DNA of 64,000 nucleotides from Cladopsammia gracilis (taxonomy: Eukaryota > Cnidaria > Anthozoa > Scleractinia > Dendrophylliidae), in assembly GCA_022457155.1 (NCBI GenBank), contig JAJGOT010000471.1:344001-408000 (forward strand), written 5' to 3'. The notes under the pieces are model-generated. The model saw only the letters and a program-made list of their open reading frames with translations, did no database searches and was not told the DNA's origin. How positions within the stretch are numbered: position 1 is the stretch's first letter; the number at the start of each line of letters is the position of its first letter. Both the position numbers and the translations under genes were made by a program. This document shows positions 56,929-64,000 of the stretch, one piece after another.

Positions 56929-57593
56929 TCACAGTTTTGCATCGTTTTGCATCTCGACTCTGTAACAATAATGAGAGCTTGATACATCACGTGCCTGAAT
57001 TTCCATATTCTGCTTGGTTGATAAGTTAGGAATAGAGAGCTTGAACGCGCCTTCTGGTCCTAGAATAAGGTTGCATCCATATTTGCACAAGAAATCTAGG
57101 GCTAAGATGCCTTCCGACTCAATCTCTGAGATCCAGACCTGGTGCCTGACTTTCTTCCCTTCCACTTCTAAGTCAAACGTTCCCCTACCCAGAAACGCTT
57201 TGAACTACCATCTGCCATGACCATTTCATTTTCTACTGTCTCTATCACTGACCTCGCTGCTTCATCAATCTTCGCTATTACAGCTGGGTTAACGATTGTC
57301 GCATTGGAACCAGTGTCCACCATCAATGATATATCCACTTTCTCCAGTTTACCACTGATGTAAACACCACACTTCTCTTTTATGGCACCAATAGCACCAA
57401 TCCGTATCGGATATATGGGCCTCTCTTGACCTCCCGGGGGCTCACTCCTCTGGTTATGGTCGAGTGCTGAAAGAGGTCGTCTCGTACAATTACGTGAAAA
57501 ATGTCCGCGCTCACCACAATTCCAACATTTACCTCCGCGGTGGCCATTCCTCGGGTTCCAAGCGCCTCCTCTGCCAATCCTGACCAGCGCCAC
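56929..57593 (-). pseudogene. Retroelement zinc knuckle and aspartic protease, frameshifted
   Basis: From 57593 the frame encodes a CCHC knuckle (CWNCGERGHFSRNC) and, about 70 residues on, the retropepsin active site LMVDTGSNATIV. The frame closes at 57168. The protease continues in another frame (57165-56929) with KKVRHQVWISEIESEGILAL DFL-type sequence, the expected second half. At least one frameshift therefore lies near 57170. Cleavage of the gag-pol precursor would have been its role. Confidence 0.85.
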
Positions 57594-58230
57594 TCATCAT
57601 TTTCTCTAAAACGTGCTCTATCAACTTCTTCTGCTCTTCCCGTTCCCTTTTCATTTCCAGTAAAATATCTCTCACCTCCGGCTTGTCAATCATCTGAGTT
57701 GAAGCTGCGGCCGTGCGATATGACCGGTGCCGCTGACGATCTGACGCTTGAAGTGCCTCCATTTCGGTGGCGATGCAAACAGCCTCTTGTGAAGTTTTAG
57801 GCGTACTTTGCAACACCTTCCATCGTACCTCGGTCTCAACAATCGCGTCAGTAAAATGATATTTTGCAAGTACCTCTTGTACAGTTCCTGACGCCTCCGG
57901 ATAAGCTTGTCGTGTTAGCCGCCTCATTGCTTGCACCAGTTCTGGGAGGGTTTCTTCTTTTCCTCTTGTTCGATACTTCAGTTGTGTTCTGAAATATTCC
58001 TTTTTTCCATAATTTCCAAATCGAGCTAACAACGTGTCTGTGAGGGCGAGATAATCTCTCCTGGCATTTTGGTCTAAATCTGCAAGAACGGCTTGAGCAG
58101 GTTCCTGAAAACTTGCAGCGAGGTAAATTGCTTTAGTTGCGCGGCTCCAGTGATTCAACTCAGACACCAGTTCAAATTGTACTTGGTAATCGTCCCACGA
58201 TGATTTTCCGTCAAACGGTGATGGTGTTAA
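57529..58230 (-). pseudogene. Retroelement gag core
   Basis: Open frame with PFDGKSSWDDYQVQFEL then SELNHWSRATKAIYLAASF and later YRTRGKEETLPELVQAMRRL, the typical gypsy gag/retrotransposon capsid pattern. A basic, glutamine-rich end follows (REEQKKLIEHVLEKM). Only the part after 58167 begins with a methionine; upstream it continues to the inserted element at 58231. It overlaps the start of the knuckle/protease frame by 65 bp in a different frame. Confidence 0.85.
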
Positions 58231-58386
58231 TGGGTGGTTTTCACCGTTACGTCACGGCGGCCATGTTGGTGCACACCTACAAAATAATTTTAATGAACTT
58301 CTTTTGTTATGTGCACCAACATGGCCGCCATGGCCTTTGTCATTTGAGTCCCACAGGACTGAAGGTCACGTGAGTGAAAATCATCT
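58231..58386. mobile_element. Foldback element inserted in gag
   Basis: Left GGTGGTTTTCACCGTTACGT and right GTCACGTGAGTGAAAATCATC ends are inverted, with near-perfect inner arms GGCGGCCATGTTGGTGCAC and complement. Gag coding sequence lies on both sides, so it inserted after the retroelement. Boundaries are accurate to a few bases. Confidence 0.7.
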
Positions 58387-58768
58387 ATACTGGTTTGTCT
58401 GTTAAACGGCGATTTCCGGCGTCTTCATATCTCACTTCCGGTTCACGCACGTCTACATTGATTTCCGGTTGGTGTCCAGGTTCCGAGCGGCTCTCTTGCA
58501 CGTTTTTCGAAAGATACCATATTTTGTTGTTCAGTTCATCGATTTGTGCTTGAACATGGAATCTCATTCGTAGCTCCATGTCTTCATTGTCACTCTGAAG
58601 CCTTCGATCCAACTCTTGAATAGCGGTAACAACCAGTGCCGGCGATTCCTGACGTTCCGGGCAAGATAAATCGTCTTCTCGACTCGCTGAACACCGATAC
58701 TCCGCCGATAAATCCGGCTGAAGCTCCGGGTCCTGAAGTTCGTTGTAGCTGTCTTCTGCGGTTGCCAT
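58387..58768 (-). pseudogene. Retroelement gag, N-terminal part
   Basis: The ATG at 58768 opens MATAEDSYNELQDPELQPDL.., acidic with a probable coiled-coil stretch (QELDRRLQSDNEDMELRMRF). The frame runs into the inserted foldback element and stops. It is 380 bp downstream of the primer-binding site, as expected for the start of gag. Confidence 0.7.
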
Positions 58769-59148
58769 CCTTAATCTTATCCAATACCACTAACAACTAC
58801 AACACAGCTAAATCACAAATTCAAATGTAACGGTCGACTGGATCACGTAAGCAACAAACTATAATGGCAGCCGACTATATCTACAACAAGGATTCAAAGG
58901 TAAACACTTTTAAAAACTAAAATAACAACTGAACGTGTGATAACTCAACTTTAACGTGCACAAATCAACTGCACAGTTTTTCACCCTAACCTTCAGCCTA
59001 CGGAAAAAATCTCAGTCTTCAACATCAACTCAATATGAAACGATCTAACGTTGCAGTTGCAGTCGTTGAAGCTCGTTGATAAGTCTTGCAATTTAATTCC
59101 TGGTTGTGGATGTCCGAAAATCGCGCGGAGGTTTGGATGCGATGAGCC

Positions 59149-59172
59149 GAATCCCACTTCTATTAAACACCA
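59149..59172 (-). other. Primer-binding site, tRNA-Leu type
   Basis: On the minus strand TGGTGT then AGAAGTGGGATTC, two bases after the LTR end, complement the 3' end of tRNA-Leu as used by many gypsy elements, but a TTAAT stretch replaces one base between the two blocks. Confidence 0.6.
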
Positions 59173-59174
59173 AA

Positions 59175-59469
59175 TGTAACGGGAGGAGAAAGGCCACAAC
59201 GAAATCCAACTGTCAACAGTATTTATCCCAAACTAGTCCGAGCGCACAATTCTCTTCAACTAGTTCTGTGTTGTGCGTCCGTTACAACGCGTAGTCGCCC
59301 TTTTATACTCCACTATTACGCATACAATTTAACGATATCTCACTACGACTACATCGTTAACTATGAAGTAATCGTCTTGCTACATTACGCTTTGCTTGAG
59401 CGCTATTCATTTGAAATAACCGTCTTCCTTTAGCTCGCGCATAGCAAGTTTCTAACACGTTTCCTTACA
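59175..59469 (-). repeat. 5' LTR of the gypsy-type element
   Basis: Starts TGTAAGGAAACG (59469) and ends CCCGTTACA (59175) on the minus strand, 295 bp. A TATAAAA box (59307-59301) stands about 130 bp before the end, a sensible U3/R layout. Since no second LTR is seen, the outer boundary is inferred from the TGTAA/TTACA ends. Confidence 0.6.
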
Positions 59470-59643
59470 ATATCTTTTTCTCAAGACATTGATTTTTTGT
59501 TTTGAATGTAGCCCCGGTTCGTCAAATCTGTCCCCGAAAAGAACCACGATCACAAAATAACACAGCAACGATGTCTGACAGTTTCGTTGTTTTTCGCGAA
59601 GTCCGCCGCCGTCGACTGTAAAAACAGAGTTGGATCATCTGTG

Positions 59644-62600
59644 TCATCTACTCGAGTTCTGGCTTTGGCTTGATTGTCTTCTCTCGATGCTCGCATTTAT
59701 TGATATCAAGTTTTCATAAATTGTTGCTACGTCAGGATGGTGTTCACCAAAAATATTTTTCGTAATCACCAGTGCTTTCTCTTGAAGTTCTTTGGCTTGA
59801 TTGTATTCTCCAATGCGTTCGTACACTAATGCCAAGTTACCATAACTTGTTGCGACGTTCGGATGCTCTTCACCGAAAATCTTTTTCCAAATCGTCAGTG
59901 CTTTCTCGTGAAGTTCTTTGGCTTGATTGTATTCTCCAATGCTGTAGTACACTGATGCCAAGTTATTATAACTTCTTGCGACGTCCGCATGCTTTTCACC
60001 GAATATCTTTTTCCTAATCGTTAGTGCTTTCTCGTGAAGTTCTTTGGCTTGATTGTATTCTCCAATGCTGCAGTACACTGATGCCAAGTTATTAGAACTT
60101 GTTGCGACGTCCGCATGCTTTTCACCAAATATCTTTATCCTAATCGTTAGTGCTTTCTGGTGAAGTTCTTTGGCTTGATTGTATTCTCCAATGCTGTAGT
60201 ACACTGATGCCAAGTTATTATAACTTGTTGCGACGTCCGCATGCTCTACACCGAAAATCTTTTTTGTAATCGCCAGCGCTTTCTCCTGAAGTTCTTTGGC
60301 TTGATTGTATTCTCCAATGCTGCAGTACACTACTGCCAAGTTATTATAACTCTTTGCGACGGCCGCATGCTCCTCCCCGAAAATCTTTTTCCAAATCGCT
60401 AGTGCTTTCTCGTGAAGTTCTTTGGCTTGATTGTATTCTCCAATGCGTTTGTACACTAATGCCAAGTTATTATAACTTGTTGCGACGTCCGCATGATTTT
60501 CACCGAATATCTTTTTCCTAATCTCCAGTGCTTTCTCCTGAAGTTCTTTGACTTGATTGTATTCTCCAATGCGTTTGTACACTAATGCCAAGTTATCATA
60601 AGTTGTTGCGACGTTCGCATGCTTCTCACCGAATATCTCTCGCCTAATCTCTAGTGCTTTCTGGTGAAGTTCTTTGGCTTGATTGTATTCTCCAATGCTG
60701 CAGTAAACTGATGCCAAGTTATTATAACTTGTTGCGACGTCTGCATGATTTTCACCGAATATCTCTTTCCTAATCGCGAGTGCTTTCTCCTGAAGTTCTT
60801 TGGCTTGATTGTATTTTCCAATGCTGTAGTACACTGATGCCAAGTTATTATAACTTGTTGCGACGTCCGCATGCTTTTCACCGAATATCTTTTTCCTAAT
60901 CGTCAGTGCTTGCTCGTGAAGTTCTTTGGCTTGATTGTATACTCCAATGCTGCAGTACACTGATGCCAAGTTATTAGAACTTGTTGCGACGTCCGCATGC
61001 TTTTCACCGAATATCTTCTTCCTAATCGCTAGTGCTTTCTGGTGAAGTTCTTTGGCTTGATTGTATTTTCCAATGCTGTAGTACACTGATGCCAAGTTAT
61101 TAGAACTTGTTGCGACGTCCGCATGCTTTTCACCAAATATCTTTATCCTAATCGTTAGTGCTTTCTCGTGAAGTTCTTTCGCTTGATTGTATTCTCCAAT
61201 GTTGTAGTACACTACTGCCAAGTTATTATAACTTGTTGCGACGTCCGCGTGCTCTTCACCAAAAATCTTTTTCGTAATCGCCAGTGCTTTCTCGTGAAGT
61301 TCTTTAGCTTGATTGTATTTTCCAATGCGTTCGTACACTGTTGCCAAGTTATTAGAACTTTTTGCGACGATCGCATTCTCTTCACCGAAAATCTTTTTCC
61401 AAATCGCCAGTGCTTTCTCGTGAAGTTCTTTGGCTTGATTGTATTCTCCAATGCATTTGTGCACTAATGCCAAGTTATTATAACTTGTTGCGACGGCGGC
61501 ATGATTTTCACCGAATATCTTTTTCCTAATCGCGAGTGCGTTCTCCTGAAGTTCTTTGACTTGAATGTATTCTCCAATGCTGTAGTACACTGATGCCAAG
61601 TTATCATAACTTGTTGCGACGTCCGCATGCTCTTCGCTGAAAATCTTTTTCCGTATCGCTAGTGCTTTCTCGTGAAGTTCTTTGGCTTGATTGTATTTTC
61701 CAATGCAGTTGTACACTAAGCCACTGATATTTAAAATCCGCGCTTTCATTACTGGGGCACTCGGGTCAGTTTCGTGAATGTTCTCTAGTAAGCTGCGGGC
61801 TAAGTCGACCACGTCATTTGCAAATGAAAAATCAGAGAGTTTGTGACAGACGTCAGCGAGAGAACCCAGCCAACCGATGACGTTCTGCAAATCTATGAAG
61901 GGCATCAAGTTTTCTATGAAAATGCTTCCAGGAGAAGTGAAATGGGACGTCATATGCTCAAGCAGAGATTTACAGTGGTGTTTCAGCTTATTTAACAGTG
62001 CATAATTTTCATTGTTTAATTCCAGCAGGTACTTGAAAATCTTTATGGCTTCGGCTATGTTCCGATCATTTTCCCTTGATTCCAAATGACAAGTTCCTCC
62101 TTTTTTTACCACTGTATGCACAATGTTATGTAAACGCAGATATATTTGTTCCACCCCTTCTACAGCTTCAACAAGAATTAAAGAAGAAGACCTTACTATC
62201 TTTGCCTTAATCAATTCCTCTGGTTGGTCCGTTATGCTAGCTTTGACGAACTTCATAACAGCTTCAAGAGGCAGAACTTCGTTAGCGCACAGCGCAAAAA
62301 AAGAAAATGTCTGCCTGAGAACTTCATCAGTTTCAACGGCTCTTTGGATGGCCATTTTGACGGCGGTTGTTGTTGTTTTAGGATAAGCTGAACTGTCACT
62401 CGCAAGAAGGTTTTCAGTCACGTTTCGCTGGGTCTGAGTTAATGTTTTCAGGTATTCGTTCCAACTATATTTTGGAGACCCACTATTGACAACCGTTTGC
62501 ACGTAATAAGCAGCAGCTGCTAAGGCCAGCGGTTGATAACCGAGAGACCTAGCAACATTTTGTCCTTGTTTTCGGTCAGAAATTTGCGACACTTTTTCCA

Positions 62601-63846
62601 ACAACTCCACTGCGTCATCTGGCTGCATTCCGTTACTAAACGATTCATGGTAAGTATGGGGAGCGTTATGAGGAATTGTGCCGCTATCTTGAGTAGTTAT
62701 CAGGACTTGACCATGTCCCCATTCTTCACTGCCAGTTGGAGGCAGAAAACCGCGAACTAAGCTTAAGTCAATCACGTTGTCCGCTATTATCATCCACTTG
62801 GAGAACTTTTTGACCTTCGGCAAAATCAAACTATTAAGCTGCTGTATTGTTTCGCGAGGCTTCTCGCTTTTTGAGGATTCTAAGCTTCTCACAGTATATT
62901 CCGTGACTCCTAGATGTTTACCAAGAATGATGTAAGAGTCAGCGAGTGTTTCAATACTTTCTGCATTCAGTGTTGCAGCAAAGATCAAATATTCATTGTT
63001 ATCAGTTGGTTTGGAAAAGAACTCATGTCCAATTTGCCGGGCAAGTTGACTCTTGCCACATCCAGGATTTCCTGACAAGTATATCGTACTAACTGCTCCA
63101 TTGGCGCCATTGTAAAGTTCTTGCATTTTGTCTGTGATTCTTTTCACATCACTGGAACGTCTAATGACTTCGTGTGGTGGTTTCGATGTCAGAAAACAAA
63201 ATGGCTCAAGCTTGAAACTTATTTCCTGTGTGAGAGTCTTGTTTTCTTCTTTTGCAAAAGCAAGATTAGCTTCTGTGCTCTGTAAGTCAGCTTTCGTCTT
63301 GTCTAATTCGGTTTGGAGATCAAGAACTTGCTTATTCATTTTTTTAACTTCCTCCGTTGGAAAGCTCGTCTGATTTTTTATGTCGTCGATGTCATTAGTA
63401 GGAAGACCCAAAGATGTAAAAGCGTTTATCACTCGCCCTACGTAAGTTTGGAAGTCGACATCTGTAAGTTTGGCCTCGCTAATATGAGCGATAGCGTTTC
63501 GCACCTGACGGATATCATCGACATCTTTATTGACGGCTGGACTGAGGGTGGTGCCAATGCTGTCTGAATACAGGATGGCGAAAAACAGACAGGTGCAATC
63601 CCATTCAGCCGTGTTGCCATTCTTTACTGTCGCCAGATATCGCTTATTCTTTTTGTGACTTGTTTTAGATTCATTGTTGTAGAAGTCAAGACCATTGTGT
63701 GCGGTATCTTTCCATTCTCCAAACCGACTCGTCTTATAACGAAAATCCCATTCGTTTTTAAAGATCTGTCGCAGTCTTACCGGAACCAAATTAAACCCCA
63801 CGTAGCAGAGTCGGAAGTAGTTTAATTGCTCCTGTGAGTATTCCAT
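59644..63846 (-). CDS. HEPN - NB-ARC - TPR receptor (NLR-like)
   Basis: 1400 residues from the ATG at 63846; the frame extends to a TTG at 63876, but TTTCTCTTACAG just before the ATG looks like a splice acceptor, so a 5' non-coding exon is likely. An N-terminal DZIP3-like HEPN domain carries the RNAIAH motif (116-121, RNxxxH type). A coiled coil (about 165-210) follows, then an NB-ARC-type NTPase with Walker A GNPGCGKS (259-266), Walker B WMIIADNV (351-358), a VLITTQD sensor, a GYQPLAL motif (436-443) and LHNIVH in place of MHD. From about 703 to 1385 come 16 tetratricopeptide repeats of 42 residues (consensus SIGEYNQAKELHEKALAIRK, kinesin-light-chain type). Such STAND proteins are greatly expanded in corals and thought to be cytosolic sensors that oligomerise on ligand binding; the HEPN domain may be an RNase or a binding module. 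Confidence 0.93.
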   Translation of the reverse strand: MEYSQEQLNYFRLCYVGFNLVPVRLRQIFKNEWDFRYKTSRFGEWKDTAHNGLDFYNNESKTSHKKNKRYLATVKNGNTAEWDCTCLFFAILYSDSIGTTLSPAVNKDVDDIRQVRNAIAHISEAKLTDVDFQTYVGRVINAFTSLGLPTNDIDDIKNQTSFPTEEVKKMNKQVLDLQTELDKTKADLQSTEANLAFAKEENKTLTQEISFKLEPFCFLTSKPPHEVIRRSSDVKRITDKMQELYNGANGAVSTIYLSGNPGCGKSQLARQIGHEFFSKPTDNNEYLIFAATLNAESIETLADSYIILGKHLGVTEYTVRSLESSKSEKPRETIQQLNSLILPKVKKFSKWMIIADNVIDLSLVRGFLPPTGSEEWGHGQVLITTQDSGTIPHNAPHTYHESFSNGMQPDDAVELLEKVSQISDRKQGQNVARSLGYQPLALAAAAYYVQTVVNSGSPKYSWNEYLKTLTQTQRNVTENLLASDSSAYPKTTTTAVKMAIQRAVETDEVLRQTFSFFALCANEVLPLEAVMKFVKASITDQPEELIKAKIVRSSSLILVEAVEGVEQIYLRLHNIVHTVVKKGGTCHLESRENDRNIAEAIKIFKYLLELNNENYALLNKLKHHCKSLLEHMTSHFTSPGSIFIENLMPFIDLQNVIGWLGSLADVCHKLSDFSFANDVVDLARSLLENIHETDPSAPVMKARILNISGLVYNCIGKYNQAKELHEKALAIRKKIFSEEHADVATSYDNLASVYYSIGEYIQVKELQENALAIRKKIFGENHAAVATSYNNLALVHKCIGEYNQAKELHEKALAIWKKIFGEENAIVAKSSNNLATVYERIGKYNQAKELHEKALAITKKIFGEEHADVATSYNNLAVVYYNIGEYNQAKELHEKALTIRIKIFGEKHADVATSSNNLASVYYSIGKYNQAKELHQKALAIRKKIFGEKHADVATSSNNLASVYCSIGVYNQAKELHEQALTIRKKIFGEKHADVATSYNNLASVYYSIGKYNQAKELQEKALAIRKEIFGENHADVATSYNNLASVYCSIGEYNQAKELHQKALEIRREIFGEKHANVATTYDNLALVYKRIGEYNQVKELQEKALEIRKKIFGENHADVATSYNNLALVYKRIGEYNQAKELHEKALAIWKKIFGEEHAAVAKSYNNLAVVYCSIGEYNQAKELQEKALAITKKIFGVEHADVATSYNNLASVYYSIGEYNQAKELHQKALTIRIKIFGEKHADVATSSNNLASVYCSIGEYNQAKELHEKALTIRKKIFGEKHADVARSYNNLASVYYSIGEYNQAKELHEKALTIWKKIFGEEHPNVATSYGNLALVYERIGEYNQAKELQEKALVITKNIFGEHHPDVATIYENLISINASIERRQSSQSQNSSR

Positions 63847-64000
63847 TATGTATGGCCCTGTAAGAGAAACCCCCAATTAGATCGGATATGACGCAATGTT
63901 TTGTTGATATACTGGAAAAAACTGTTTCAATAAAATTAACCGCCCAGTATGTATAGGTATCACATGATTTCGAGTGCAATTTGGAATAAATGTGCACAAG
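63847..64000. other. Probable intron upstream of the receptor's coding exon
   Basis: The acceptor next to 63855 suggests that the 5' part of the transcript lies beyond the window. Nothing else is seen. Confidence 0.4.

Larger units (their letters stand above)
56711..59469 (-). mobile_element. Truncated Ty3/gypsy-type LTR retrotransposon
   Basis: Reads on the minus strand: 5' LTR (59469-59175), a primer-binding site for tRNA-Leu, leader, gag, zinc knuckle, aspartic protease and a cold-shock-like domain, ending at the MITE at 56707. No reverse transcriptase, integrase or 3' LTR is present in the window. Gag-protease order, TGT..ACA LTR ends and the tRNA-Leu primer suit Mag-like gypsy elements. 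Frames are broken and a foldback element interrupts gag, so the copy is dead. Confidence 0.8.

Noticed and set aside
60651..61467. Open frames on both strands over the TPR region
   Set aside because: They are shadows of the 126-bp coding repeat in other frames.

Overview
The window looks like nuclear DNA of an anthozoan cnidarian, most likely a stony coral. It has intron-containing metazoan genes with GT-AG splice sites, a HEPN/NB-ARC/TPR receptor of the kind greatly expanded in corals, several tRNA-derived SINEs, and a very high load of short inverted-repeat elements (MITEs). Organism and species are inference. Gene density is low and repeats fill most of the space between and inside genes.

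Layout. 0.68-1.68 kb: intronless class A GPCR (+), followed by decayed copies of its own 3' end. 4.24-5.13 kb: a single-exon, serine-rich protein of unknown function (-). 8.63-20.02 kb: a complete nine-exon TMEM115 orthologue (+) whose introns hold SINEs, nested DNA elements and a local duplication. 23.7-36.2 kb: a SNAG-domain, eight-finger C2H2 repressor-type gene (-). Its SNAG exon is at 36.2 kb. Its second coding exon is split between 32.07 and 25.15 kb by a 6.9-kb CACTA-like transposon with a 3-bp target duplication, and intron 1 holds a roughly 1.95-kb palindrome. 36.3-45.7 kb: no gene recognised, many foldback elements. 45.8-47.5 kb: a two-exon secreted PRSS23-like serine protease (+). 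48.4-49.0 kb: a CCAAT-rich MITE with a SINE inserted in it. 49.13-52.44 kb: a satellite of 59 units of exactly 56 bp. 52.4-56.7 kb: further foldback elements. 56.7-59.47 kb: a broken Ty3/gypsy-type LTR element (-) with gag, zinc knuckle, aspartic protease and an unusual cold-shock domain. 59.64-63.85 kb: a 1400-residue HEPN - coiled coil - NB-ARC - 16xTPR receptor (-).

The host genes do not form a pathway: a receptor, a Golgi membrane protein, a transcription factor, a secreted protease and an innate-immune-type NTPase. The most interesting observations are the transposon-split SNAG zinc-finger gene (reconstructed here by joining open frames across the empty site and a phase-matched splice junction), the length-invariant 56-bp satellite that resembles a pogo/Tigger-type terminal repeat, the gag-protease-cold-shock arrangement, and the internal 8+8 duplication of the TPR array.
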